Source of the DNA: UBA1181 sp963626555
GTDB taxonomy: Bacteria; Bacteroidota; Bacteroidia; Bacteroidales; Paludibacteraceae
NCBI GenBank assembly: GCA_963626555.1
Contig: CAVFXQ010000011.1
Span: forward strand, 1 to 61,892
DNA: 61,892 nucleotides
Direction: 5' to 3'
Shown here: positions 17,264 to 25,638 of the stretch, in pieces
How positions within the stretch are numbered: position 1 is the first letter of the stretch
Layout of the letters: every line of letters begins with the position of its first letter
Translations under genes and position numbers: made by a program
Notes under the pieces: generated by a model
The model's input: the letters and a program-made list of their open reading frames with translations, nothing else
Told to the model about the DNA's origin: nothing
Databases searched by the model: none

Positions 17264-17616
17264 CAGAAAAGAGTTTCTGATAGATGTTTCTTGAAAGATG
17301 GACGAACCGAAATACTCTTAAATGAGAATTTTTTAGATTATATAATTCACATTATATAGGGAATTGTCGCACCGTCTCCGAAGATCGTTAAACTTACATT
17401 TATAAAAACATTTTTACGGGTGTCCCTTGTCTGTCCAATGGCGGGCCACAATTTTAAGGTTTCTAATCTTAGAGTTTACATTTCGGTGTAACGGGTGGAT
17501 TACAAAGGCTGATACACACTCAATTCTTACATTACGGAGTTTTAACTTGAACTGCAAGCGGTGCGACATCTTACAAAGGAAGGGGGCTTTCTATTGAAAG
17601 CCCCCTTCTCTTTTTT
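17264..17616 (+). ncRNA. Candidate structured non-coding RNA
   Basis: The 500-base gap between pyrH and the antiporter gene has no plausible coding frame but has a promoter (17227-17258) and a strong terminator (17582-17616). Between them lie long-range pairings: TGTCGCACCG (17365-17374) with CGGTGCGACA (17559-17568), ten perfect pairs closing a domain of about 200 bases; CTCCG (17376-17380) with CGGAG (17535-17539) continuing the helix; hairpins TGTAA/TTACA around CGGGTGGA (near 17486-17504), GGG/CCC (near 17418-17426) and TGG/CCA (near 17439-17448). The motif ACGGGTG occurs twice. It lacks the hallmarks of tmRNA, RNase P RNA and SRP RNA as I know them. A 6S-like rod is possible for the inner 202 bases but unproven. 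Confidence 0.45.
17582..17616. terminator. Strong terminator hairpin
   Basis: GGGGGCTTTC/GAAAGCCCCC (17582-17591, 17596-17605), loop TATT, then a T-rich run to 17616 on the plus strand. It ends the candidate RNA and lies just past the 3' end of the convergent antiporter gene. Confidence 0.9.
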
Positions 17617-17632
17617 ATGTTTTCATGATCCG

Positions 17633-19135
17633 TTATCGTTTTACACCTAAATTGGCGTATGTGTCGTGTAATGCTTGCTGATTGTCTGTGATAATCAACA
17701 ACTTGTCTCCGACGTTGAGGCTTGTCTTTCCTGTTGGAACAAAGTATTTGTTATTCCTTTTCACCATTACCACTAATGTTTTGTCGGGCAATGAAAGATT
17801 CATCAAATAAGGTCCCTTGGCAAGCGATTGCTCGTTAAGAGTAATCTCTGAAGTTACGGATTTGATGTCGTCTGCAAATTCAACGTCAAAGTCTTCCAAC
17901 GCTTTATCTTCTTGTACTGTCTTATCCTCTAAGTCAAGCCAACGTGCAACAATCGGCAACGTCGTCCCCTGCAACAGTAGCGAAACTAAAGTGCAAAAGA
18001 ACACAATGTTGAATATCGTTCTCGCTTCGGGTACGTCTGCTGCTAACGGCATAATCGCAAAAATGATAGGAACTGCTCCTCTGAGTCCACACCAAGAGAT
18101 GAAAATCTTTTCTTTATAGCCTACTCCATCCTTCTTGCGGAATGGTAAAAGACTGAGAAACACACTAACAGGTCGGGTTACGAAAATCATAATGGCACTT
18201 ATAACAAGACCAGGAACTATGATTGGAATCAACTCATGCGGATTCACCAAGAGTCCGAGCGTCAGGAACATCAGCAACTGAAACAACCAGGTGAGTCCCT
18301 CTAAGAAATTGAGCGAAGACCGTTTGTGTACAAATGAGGAATTTCCCAAAACGAGACCTCCTATGTAAACAGCTAAGTAGCCATTCCCTTGTATGAAATA
18401 TGTAATGGAGAAAATCAATGTCGAGAATGTGAATACTAAAATGGGATAGAGCGACGTGTTGTCTATGTTGATTTTGTTGATAGCAAGAATGGATAGCTTG
18501 CCTAAGACGAAACCTGCGGCCGCTCCAACTACCAATTGAATGACTAATGTGAGAATCGCCGCTCCATAATCGGGGGTGGCAGATTGCATCTTGATGATTT
18601 CAATAAAGGTGATGACGAGAACGTAAGCCATTGGGTCGTTACTTCCAGACTCTAGCTCCAACATCGGACGAAGATTGTTTTTCAAGTGTAACCCCTTTGA
18701 ACGAAGAATTGAAAAAACAGAGGCGGAATCAGTAGACGACATGGTGGAAGAGAGCAGAAGCGCAGTGATTAGCCCCATTGCCGTGCTTTTGAACAAAGAG
18801 CCGAAAATTAGGTAGACTAACAATCCTGTTAGGGCGGAGGTGAGCAAAACACCGACGGTAGCCAACAAGATTCCTTGCACCATGACTGGCTTGATCTCAT
18901 TAATGCGCGTAGACAAACCACCTGAATACAAAATAACGCAAAGGGCGACCGTTCCAATGGTTTGCGCTGTGGAGGTGTCCTCAAAGTGGATGCCTAATCC
19001 ATCACTTCCACATAACATTCCAATGATTAGAAACAACAGCAAAGCAGGTGTCCCTAATCTTGAACTGATTTTTCCAGCACATATACTCAAAAGAAATAGT
19101 ACTGATAAACCTAATAAAATCGCCTCTATTTGCAT
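17633..19135 (-). CDS. Potassium/proton antiporter with TrkA-C domain
   Basis: A 500-residue inner-membrane CPA1-type antiporter related to NhaP2/CvrA. The first about 400 residues form some 12-13 membrane segments with LGTPALLLFLIIGMLCG, the STDSASVFSILR segment and ELESGSNDPMAYVLV, typical of cation/proton exchangers. The last about 80 residues form an RCK_C (TrkA-C) domain (LPDKTLVVMVKRNN, then LNVGDKLLIITD) that senses cytoplasmic ligands. Inferred role: potassium efflux or pH homeostasis, complementary to trkA nearby. It is transcribed from its own promoter, divergent from the DUF4197 lipoprotein. Confidence 0.9.
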   Translation of the reverse strand: MQIEAILLGLSVLFLLSICAGKISSRLGTPALLLFLIIGMLCGSDGLGIHFEDTSTAQTIGTVALCVILYSGGLSTRINEIKPVMVQGILLATVGVLLTSALTGLLVYLIFGSLFKSTAMGLITALLLSSTMSSTDSASVFSILRSKGLHLKNNLRPMLELESGSNDPMAYVLVITFIEIIKMQSATPDYGAAILTLVIQLVVGAAAGFVLGKLSILAINKINIDNTSLYPILVFTFSTLIFSITYFIQGNGYLAVYIGGLVLGNSSFVHKRSSLNFLEGLTWLFQLLMFLTLGLLVNPHELIPIIVPGLVISAIMIFVTRPVSVFLSLLPFRKKDGVGYKEKIFISWCGLRGAVPIIFAIMPLAADVPEARTIFNIVFFCTLVSLLLQGTTLPIVARWLDLEDKTVQEDKALEDFDVEFADDIKSVTSEITLNEQSLAKGPYLMNLSLPDKTLVVMVKRNNKYFVPTGKTSLNVGDKLLIITDNQQALHDTYANLGVKR

Positions 19136-19278
19136 AATGTAGTCTTTATAAATTATAAAATTCGTTATAAAGCAAAAATATGAAAAAATGACATTATAAA
19201 AAAGTAGAATGTTATGTGGTAGTCGTTAAAAATTGTTGTAAAAGGTGTATTTTTGTCAAGAACAAAATATGAACAGAT

Positions 19279-20127
19279 ATGAAAAGAATAGGTAGATTTT
19301 TTAGCAAGTGTATAATGATATGTTCTGCGTTGGTCATGGTAACGTCTTGCGATGAGGATACTCTTTCATCAATTTTAGGTGATGGTGATACGGTTTCTGC
19401 ATTGAAAGAAGCGTTGACAATAGGTGCGAAGACTGCCGCCACCAATTTAGGTGCGAAAGATGGTTACTTGGCGGATGCTGCTGTGAAGATTGGTTTGCCT
19501 GATGAGATTCAGACGATTGCAGAGTTGATGCAGACAGAGGCTGGAAAGACATTCTTGAGTGCGGTTGGTGCTAATAGTATGCAACCCGATAGCCTTGTTG
19601 TTGCTATGAACAGAGCTGCAGAAAAGGCTGCTCCTGAGAGCGCGGAGATTTTTGCTAACGCTATCACCAGTATGACTATTTCTGATGGTGAGAACATCTT
19701 GTTTGGTGCCAATAATGCTGCTACGGAATATTTGCACGAGAAGACCTACAGCGGACTACAGACCACTTTTGGAAGTGTCGTAACTTCTACTTTCTCTCAG
19801 GTTCAGGTGAGTGGCAAAAACTTGAACGATTTTTGGAGTAGTTTCTCTTCTGAATATAATAACATCGTTTCTTACAAGAGTGATGCAAAAGGAAAACTCG
19901 CAATGATCGCTTTGAAAGCAGGTTTGACCGCATCGGGAAATTCTGACTTGTATGATAAAATTAATGCTCTTGAATCTGTAAATACTAATTTGGGAGAGTA
20001 TGTTACGGGTAAGGCGTTGGACGGACTTTTCTTGAAGGTGGCAGACAAGGAGGCAGATATCAGAACGAACGCAGCTTCTCGTACGTCGGAGCTTTTGAAG
20101 AAGGTCTTTGGCCGATTAGACAACTAA
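19279..20127 (+). CDS. DUF4197 lipoprotein
   Basis: A 282-residue predicted lipoprotein: signal peptide ending MVTSC, followed by DEDT. The mature part contains SALKEALTIGAKTA, the ADAAVKIGLPDEI segment and the long helical remainder that define DUF4197, a periplasmic family widespread in Gram-negative bacteria with no assigned function. The protein is all-helical with no catalytic motif visible. It is a single-gene unit, followed 76 bases later by the Crp/Fnr gene. Confidence 0.85.
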   Translation: MKRIGRFFSKCIMICSALVMVTSCDEDTLSSILGDGDTVSALKEALTIGAKTAATNLGAKDGYLADAAVKIGLPDEIQTIAELMQTEAGKTFLSAVGANSMQPDSLVVAMNRAAEKAAPESAEIFANAITSMTISDGENILFGANNAATEYLHEKTYSGLQTTFGSVVTSTFSQVQVSGKNLNDFWSSFSSEYNNIVSYKSDAKGKLAMIALKAGLTASGNSDLYDKINALESVNTNLGEYVTGKALDGLFLKVADKEADIRTNAASRTSELLKKVFGRLDN

Positions 20128-20162
20128 TTTGTGTTTTTTAACATAATTGTAGAAAAACTTTA

Positions 20163-20171
20163 TACTTTTGC
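20163..20171 (+). promoter_or_regulatory. -7 promoter box of the Crp/Fnr gene
   Basis: TACTTTTGC fits TAnnTTTGC perfectly; no clear -33 box. The start site would be near 20178, giving a leader of about 26 bases. Confidence 0.45.
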
Positions 20172-20203
20172 GAGAGTTTTTATACTTAATTTAAGAGTAA
20201 AGG

Positions 20204-20902
20204 ATGAAGAACATAGTTTCTGAGTATGACGGCATTGAAACGATTTCGCCTGTTTGGCATGTGCTGACAGAGGAACAGTTGTATTACTTGAACAGACACT
20301 GTATCGTACGAAGATTTAAGAAGAACGAACTGGTTTATAGCGAAGGCGAAGAGTCAACGCATGTCGTGTGTGTGGCAAAAGGAAAATTGAAGATTTATCG
20401 TAAGGGTGCAGGCGGTCGTAGTCAGATTGTTCGTGTGGTGAAGCCTGGAGAAATGTGTGCTTATCGTGCTATGTTTGCGGGCGAGCCTTTTGTAACCAAC
20501 GCAAGTGCTATTGAGGCATCTGAACTCTATATGATTTCGCAGGATGTGATTAAAACGCTCTTGTCTCAGAATTTTGACTTGGCTTGGTATTTCATATCTA
20601 AACTCTCATTTGACTTGGGGGTGGCAGACAAACGTTCGGTTTCTCTGACTCAAAAACATGTAAAAGGGCGTTTGGCGGAGTCTCTCATCTTCTTACGCGA
20701 CAATTTTGGATTTGAGGAAGATGGCAAGACTTTGGCGGCAAACCTCTCTCGTGAAGATATCGCTAATCTTTCTAACATGACTACTTCTAATGCTATCCGC
20801 ACTCTTTCTTGGATGGCTAAGGAGAATATTGTTGAGGTGGATGGTCGCAAAATAAAGTTTGTCGACGAGGAATATCTAACCTGTCTTAGCAAAAACGGGT
20901 AA
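20204..20902 (+). CDS. Crp/Fnr-family transcriptional regulator
   Basis: A 232-residue regulator with an N-terminal cyclic-nucleotide-binding-like beta barrel (YSEGEESTHVVCVAKGKLKIYR, then VVKPGEMCAYRAMFAGE) and a C-terminal winged helix (LSREDIANLSNMTTSNAIRTL as the recognition region). Four scattered cysteines are not in an Fnr iron-sulfur pattern, and the Arg-Ser cAMP signature of E. coli Crp is not evident, so the ligand is unknown. It may be a redox, nitrosative or nutrient sensor. Its targets are not visible in the window. A tyrA-like gene follows at 86 bases. Confidence 0.9.
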   Translation: MKNIVSEYDGIETISPVWHVLTEEQLYYLNRHCIVRRFKKNELVYSEGEESTHVVCVAKGKLKIYRKGAGGRSQIVRVVKPGEMCAYRAMFAGEPFVTNASAIEASELYMISQDVIKTLLSQNFDLAWYFISKLSFDLGVADKRSVSLTQKHVKGRLAESLIFLRDNFGFEEDGKTLAANLSREDIANLSNMTTSNAIRTLSWMAKENIVEVDGRKIKFVDEEYLTCLSKNG

Positions 20903-20988
20903 GAGCGAGACTCCGCAATGACGTGATTGTGAATGTTTGGAAAGTCTGGTAATGTTGATAAAAATCCTATTGATTTAGGCACTGAAAT

Positions 20989-21831
20989 ATGACTTTAGGA
21001 ATTATAGGTTTAGGTCTGATTGGCGGTTCAATGGCAATAGACCTTCGTAGAAATAAGTTTGCAGATCGAATTATCGGTAGCGATAATTCAGAACTCAATG
21101 CGGTAACTGCCCAACGTATCGGTTTGGTGGATGCAGTGATGTCTGTGGATGATTTGATAAAACAGAGTGATTTGATTCTTTTGGCAGTTCCTGTAAGTGC
21201 TGCTATTCGGATGTTGTCCGACATCTTGGATAAGATAAATGATAATCAGGTGGTGGTCGACACATGTTCAACTAAAGAAAAATTGAACGATTCGGTTCAT
21301 TATCATCCTAAGAGGAAGAACTATGTTGCATCGCACCCTATGGCGGGAACAGAGTTTAATGGTCCTTGGGCTGCTATCCCGAACTTGTTTGCTGGTCGCG
21401 CAGGTGTTATTTGCAATGCGGAAGATTCTGACTATAAGGCAGTTGAATTGGTTCGTAAGATGTATGATTGCTTGAACATGCGTATTATCTATATGCGTGC
21501 GGCTCATCATGATGTACATACCGCTTATGTGTCTCATATCTCTCACGTTGTGTCGTTCGCATTGGCGCTGACTGTCTTGGATAAGGAGAAGAATGAAAAA
21601 AACATTTTTGATCTTGCTTCAGGAGGTTTCACCTCAACGGCACGTTTGGCGAAGAGTAACGCAGATATGTGGGCCCCTATTTTCTTGCAAAACAAGGAAA
21701 ACGTTTTGTCCGTTTTAGATGCCTATATGGACAAGTTGAATGCTTTTAAAACAGCTATCCAAGACAATGACGAGGATGCCATTCGAAAACTCATCGATGA
21801 TGCCAATCGTATCAAGCGAATACTCCGATAG
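20989..21831 (+). CDS. tyrA: Prephenate dehydrogenase
   Basis: A 280-residue enzyme of tyrosine synthesis, oxidising prephenate to 4-hydroxyphenylpyruvate with NAD(P). It starts with the Rossmann motif MTLGIIGLGLIGGSMA, followed by DTCSTKEKL, SHPMAGTEFNGP and the substrate-region HDVHTAYVSHISHVVSFAL, all characteristic of TyrA. It carries no chorismate mutase or ACT domain. In many Bacteroidetes it sits with aro genes; here it stands alone after the Crp/Fnr gene. A shared terminator follows at 21863. Confidence 0.93.
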   Translation: MTLGIIGLGLIGGSMAIDLRRNKFADRIIGSDNSELNAVTAQRIGLVDAVMSVDDLIKQSDLILLAVPVSAAIRMLSDILDKINDNQVVVDTCSTKEKLNDSVHYHPKRKNYVASHPMAGTEFNGPWAAIPNLFAGRAGVICNAEDSDYKAVELVRKMYDCLNMRIIYMRAAHHDVHTAYVSHISHVVSFALALTVLDKEKNEKNIFDLASGGFTSTARLAKSNADMWAPIFLQNKENVLSVLDAYMDKLNAFKTAIQDNDEDAIRKLIDDANRIKRILR

Positions 21832-21862
21832 TGGTCAATGTTTTTTATAATATACAAAAATA

Positions 21863-21897
21863 AAAGGCGGTAGAGTCAAATCTATCGCCTTTTTTTG
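21863..21897. terminator. Bidirectional terminator
   Basis: Twelve-pair stem AAAGGCGGTAGA/TCTATCGCCTTT (one G-T pair) with a T-run on the plus strand and A/T-rich flanks. It separates the convergent tyrA and GH44 genes. Confidence 0.85.
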
Positions 21898-21913
21898 TTT
21901 TTATCTTGATTTC

Positions 21914-23779
21914 TTATTTCACAATGAAAGAGAGCGTCTCTTTGCTATTTGCTGTCTTTACGACTGCGAAGTAGTTTCCTGCGTCAAGACTTTCAATGTT
22001 GATCTTTACTTGATCGCTATTTCCCATATTATAGAGAATAGCGATACCTTGTGCATTGAAAATTTCAACAAATTCAATCTGTTTTGTCGCACTGATTGTG
22101 ATGATATCGCTTGTTGGGTTAGGATAGAGCGCAATGGAAGTTTTTCCTGCAATATTGTCTTCAATGCTTGATGTACCATTTGAGAGAACGATAGCCATGA
22201 TTGAGTAGGCTGGCACTTCAAATCCAGAGATTTCATTGTTAGCAACAGAGATAGTTCCTGTTGTCAAAGCGTTTTCGGTATGTGATTTGAAGGTTTGGCT
22301 ATCTCCCAATCCTGCAAGTGTATAGGTGGTATAGTTGCCATCAGCGAATTTCGTGTTGGAGATAGAGATTTGAGGAGAGAACGTTGTTGAAGGCGAACGG
22401 TTCACCAAGACGATTGTCATAGAGTCTTTTTCAACATTGACGGATGTGTAGGCGGACAATAATGAATCGTTAGCGGAAACGGAGCTTACGTTGATGTTTT
22501 TTGCATAGGAAGAGAAGAGGTGGACAACCTCCCACATGCTGTTAGTCCATGTCCAGGGTGAGAAGTATTCCAATCCGTGTTTTGCTCCCTCTCCAATGAC
22601 GGAAGCGTAGGAAAGAGCCTTTACCATTTCTGGCGCATTTGTATTGACGTTATACTCTCCGATAGCGAATGTAATGCCGTGGTTTTCACCGAAATATTGG
22701 TCTAACCACGTTTGGCAACGTTCAAAGATGTATTCTTTCTTTTGGCTTTCATCCCAACCACCATTGATCGTTTTCACACCGTTGGCTCCAGGATAAATGT
22801 AATTCTTGTCATACAATACTCGGTGAGATTGAAGAATGTCCGCTGCCTCTGTTTCCCCTGGGTAGAAATGAAGATCAAATACATCTATCATCTTTATGCC
22901 AGTCTTCTTTTGTTCTTCTGCACAGCGCATAATGAAGTACTCTAAGAAATTGTATTTCTTGCCGTTGTAGTTAGGTTGTGCGCTACAACCGTAGAACCAA
23001 GTCCATTCGCTGGCAGCATTAGGACCGCACAATTTAATATTCGGGTTCTTCTTGCGAGCAGCCTTGGCCACAGAGAAGTAATTTTGCATCATTTGTTCGT
23101 AGAAATCGTCTGTGTAGGGATTTGGGGCGAGGTCGCTGTGAGTTCCTCCCCAGATATCCATTTCGTTGTCCATGTTCCAATATTGGAATTGGTTCATGTC
23201 AAGGTGAAGGTCTTTTTCCCAGTAGTTGAGAATCTCGGTTGTAGAGTCTGCTGGCCAATCTACCATGAAAAGGTTGACATCGCCTAAATTGGCGACGCTT
23301 CCATCTGAGTTGAAGGTGCCACCGCCACACATCTTATTAGCGCATCCGCTCCACCATTGAGATTTGTTGTATTCCCAATCATTAAAATTGTAAGCGTTTG
23401 TGAAAGGAACTTTGCCCAACAACTGGAATCCGAAGATACCTTGAACATTGGGCAGTTTCTCTTGCATTTGTTGGGCTATCTCGTCCCAATCAATGCTATA
23501 AACGTTGTTGTACCAGTCTGGATGGCATGTGAGTTTTTTACGGAAGTTGTATTTCGTTACATTGTTTCCGTTGTTCAGACGTTCCATTTTCACTCCAGAC
23601 TCCTTGATGTAGTTGAATTCGTCATCATTCTGCGGAACACCATTCCTCCCGTATATATATGGGGAAATTGTTTTGTTTTCTGCTTTTGTGTCAATGTCGA
23701 TTTCGACACTTGTCCCCGCAAAAGACAAGGGAAAAATTGATAGTGCCAAAGCACTGAGTAGTAAGTATTTTTTCTTCAT
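21914..23779 (-). CDS. GH44 endo-beta-1,4-glucanase/xyloglucanase with T9SS sorting domain
   Basis: A 621-residue exported enzyme. Residues 1-21 are a signal peptide (start at ATG 23779; the open frame upstream lacks a signal and is not used). The catalytic part begins ISPYIYGRNG, with RLNNGNNVTKYNF, and includes the likely acid/base Glu206 in WNMDNEMDIW and nucleophile Glu375 in FAIGEYN, as in glycoside hydrolase family 44, which attacks cellulose-type and xyloglucan chains. A beta-sandwich follows (about 440-540). The last 80 residues (LYPNPTSDIITIS onwards) are a type A sorting domain for type IX secretion. An inverted repeat surrounds its -7 box. Confidence 0.85.
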   Translation of the reverse strand: MKKKYLLLSALALSIFPLSFAGTSVEIDIDTKAENKTISPYIYGRNGVPQNDDEFNYIKESGVKMERLNNGNNVTKYNFRKKLTCHPDWYNNVYSIDWDEIAQQMQEKLPNVQGIFGFQLLGKVPFTNAYNFNDWEYNKSQWWSGCANKMCGGGTFNSDGSVANLGDVNLFMVDWPADSTTEILNYWEKDLHLDMNQFQYWNMDNEMDIWGGTHSDLAPNPYTDDFYEQMMQNYFSVAKAARKKNPNIKLCGPNAASEWTWFYGCSAQPNYNGKKYNFLEYFIMRCAEEQKKTGIKMIDVFDLHFYPGETEAADILQSHRVLYDKNYIYPGANGVKTINGGWDESQKKEYIFERCQTWLDQYFGENHGITFAIGEYNVNTNAPEMVKALSYASVIGEGAKHGLEYFSPWTWTNSMWEVVHLFSSYAKNINVSSVSANDSLLSAYTSVNVEKDSMTIVLVNRSPSTTFSPQISISNTKFADGNYTTYTLAGLGDSQTFKSHTENALTTGTISVANNEISGFEVPAYSIMAIVLSNGTSSIEDNIAGKTSIALYPNPTSDIITISATKQIEFVEIFNAQGIAILYNMGNSDQVKINIESLDAGNYFAVVKTANSKETLSFIVK

Positions 23780-23792
23780 GGTAAAAATATTA

Positions 23793-23822
23793 GTCCGTAA
23801 AAGTAAAAAAAAGTCAACGGAC
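23793..23822 (-). promoter_or_regulatory. -7 box of the GH44 gene inside an inverted repeat
   Basis: On the minus strand TACTTTTAC (plus 23797-23805) fits the -7 consensus. GTCCGT (23793-23798) and ACGGAC (23817-23822), a perfect six-base inverted repeat 18 bases apart, enclose it, a layout expected for a repressor operator. The binding protein is unknown. Confidence 0.35.
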
Positions 23823-23920
23823 ATAAGAATGTTTGAGGTGATAATAGAAGGTTTGTTGCAGAACATTTTGTATGCCGTTCATTTTTTCCTTTCTTAACGC
23901 TATTTTGCGAAATTTTACAT

Positions 23921-23929
23921 TATATTTGC
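23921..23929 (+). promoter_or_regulatory. -7 promoter box of the OmpA-like gene
   Basis: TATATTTGC, a perfect -7 box, with no clear -33 element; it predicts a leader of about 65 bases. Confidence 0.45.
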
Positions 23930-24000
23930 AAGTGCCTTTGTTGGGTGAATTGTGTTTATACAGAAATAATTGAAAGTTAAATAATAGAAATTCTTAAAAA

Positions 24001-25485
24001 ATGAAGAAAGTTTTCTTAGCAGTATGTGCTGCAGTGGCGTCTATGACGGCTATGGCACAGACAGAAGACAAGCCTTGGAATGTCGGTATATACGCTGGCA
24101 AAGTAGAGGCTGCGAATGACTGGGGAAATAAATTTTTCCACCCTGCTGATGGTTTCTACGGGGCTGCTTCATTCACCGTTGCAAGGTATTTGAATAATCA
24201 CTTTGACGCTGAGTTGCAGGCTTTGTGGGGTCGTTATGGTGTTCAAGGCGGCGATTTCTACGCTACAGACCCTGATTTCAAGGCTGGTATGGGCTATGTA
24301 GACGTGTCTGGAAAGTACAAATTTGTTCGTACAGACCGTAATTCATTGTTCAATCCTTACGTTTTCATTAGTTTGGGTGCTCGCTCAATACATTGCATCT
24401 CTTCTTCAGAGGATTATACTTCTGTAGAGCATGGAAGCGATAACGAGGGCGTTAATTTTGTTCTCGGTGGTGGTGTTGGTTGCGACCTTCGTCTCAGCGA
24501 CACTTGGGGTATCCGTTACTTCTGTAAGTATGGTTACCCATTTGGTTCATCTGCCGACAAAAACGATACTCGTGATCAAGGAAAGTTTAATGATGAACAC
24601 TTGGTACATAACTTAGGTATCTATTTTAATTTTGCGTTCAATAACGATAAGGATGGTGATGGCGTTCCTAACAAGTTAGATGAATGCCCTAACACTCCTG
24701 CTGGTGTTGCCGTAGACGAGAAAGGGTGTCCTTTGGATACAGACGGCGATGGTGTTCCTGATTACATTGACCAATGTCCAGAGACTCCTGCTAATGTTGC
24801 GGTAGATTCAGTAGGTTGCCCTCTTGATGCTGATGGAGATGGTGTTGCAGACTATTTGGATGAGTGTCCTGATACTCCTGCAAATGTTTCTGTAGACGAG
24901 AAGGGTTGTCCATTGGATTCTGATGGCGACGGTGTGCCAGACTATCTTGATAAATGCCCTGGTACTCCTGCAGGTGCGAAAGGATATGTAGACGAGAATG
25001 GTTGCCCAACCGATAAGGATGATGATGGTGTTTACGACTATGAAGATGCATGTCCAGACCAACCAGGTGTCAAGGCTAACAATGGTTGCCCTGAAGTTAA
25101 GGCTGAGGTTAAGCAACTCTTCGAGAAGGCTTTGAATGGTATCACATTTGAGTCGGGAACTGCCAAAATTCAAAAGTCTTCTAACGGAATCCTAGATGGA
25201 ATCGCAGGTGTAATGAAAGAGAATCCAAACTGGCAATTGACAATCAATGGTCACACAGACAATAGTGGAAACTCAGAGAAGAACCAAAAACTCTCTGAAG
25301 ATCGCGCTGCTGCTGTGAAGGCATACTTGGTAAACAAGGGTGTTGAAGAGAACCGTCTTGAGTCTGCTGGATATGGTGACACTAAGCCTGTTGTTGGAAC
25401 CGTTCAAAAGCAAACGAAGGCTGAAAAGGCAAAAAACCGCCGTGTTGAGTTCATCGTTCGTTTTGAAAAAAAAGTGTTGAAATAA
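24001..25485 (+). CDS. OmpA-like outer-membrane protein with thrombospondin type-3 repeats
   Basis: A 494-residue outer-membrane protein. Residues 1-19 are a signal peptide (ending AMAQ). An eight-strand-type barrel region follows (about 20-215). Residues about 218-360 hold five to six calcium-binding thrombospondin type-3 repeats of the form DxDGDGVPDYxDxCPxTP. The C-terminal OmpA domain (about 375-490) with ITFESGTAKIQ, INGHTDNSGNSEKN, LSEDRAAAVKAYL and NRRVEF binds peptidoglycan. It is likely an abundant structural protein linking outer membrane and cell wall. The start fits a leader with a perfect -7 box. A terminator follows at 25509. Confidence 0.95.
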   Translation: MKKVFLAVCAAVASMTAMAQTEDKPWNVGIYAGKVEAANDWGNKFFHPADGFYGAASFTVARYLNNHFDAELQALWGRYGVQGGDFYATDPDFKAGMGYVDVSGKYKFVRTDRNSLFNPYVFISLGARSIHCISSSEDYTSVEHGSDNEGVNFVLGGGVGCDLRLSDTWGIRYFCKYGYPFGSSADKNDTRDQGKFNDEHLVHNLGIYFNFAFNNDKDGDGVPNKLDECPNTPAGVAVDEKGCPLDTDGDGVPDYIDQCPETPANVAVDSVGCPLDADGDGVADYLDECPDTPANVSVDEKGCPLDSDGDGVPDYLDKCPGTPAGAKGYVDENGCPTDKDDDGVYDYEDACPDQPGVKANNGCPEVKAEVKQLFEKALNGITFESGTAKIQKSSNGILDGIAGVMKENPNWQLTINGHTDNSGNSEKNQKLSEDRAAAVKAYLVNKGVEENRLESAGYGDTKPVVGTVQKQTKAEKAKNRRVEFIVRFEKKVLK

Positions 25486-25508
25486 TTCAATAGATTTCAG
25501 ATAAGAAG

Positions 25509-25541
25509 AAAAGGGGATGCATCTAAGCATCCCCTTTTTGT
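25509..25541 (+). terminator. Terminator of the OmpA-like gene
   Basis: Twelve-pair stem AAAAGGGGATGC/GCATCCCCTTTT (25509-25520, 25527-25538) with a T-run. Confidence 0.88.
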
Positions 25542-25604
25542 TTTCAAAAAAGAGAATGGTAAAAAATAAAAAGGAGTGTTGCGTACTAATTAGGGATTTT
25601 TAGT

Positions 25605-25613
25605 TATCTTTAC
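25605..25613 (+). promoter_or_regulatory. -7 promoter box of glgB
   Basis: TATCTTTAC matches TAnnTTT; predicts a start site near 25620. That would put the upstream GTG at 25618 at or before the start site, so the ATG at 25639 is the better start. Confidence 0.45.
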
Positions 25614-25638
25614 GATAGTGAATAGAAAAAGAAAGCCT

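Noticed and set aside
17264..17616. tmRNA, RNase P RNA or SRP RNA as identity of the candidate RNA
   Set aside because: There is no tRNA-like end with TTCGA and CCA, no tag-coding frame, no RNase P P4 core motif and no SRP tetraloop region; kept as unidentified.
24650..25060. Repeats in the OmpA-like gene as a possible CRISPR or tandem DNA repeat
   Set aside because: The periodicity (about 100 bases) encodes thrombospondin type-3 repeats of a protein; sequence between copies is coding and related, not spacer-like.
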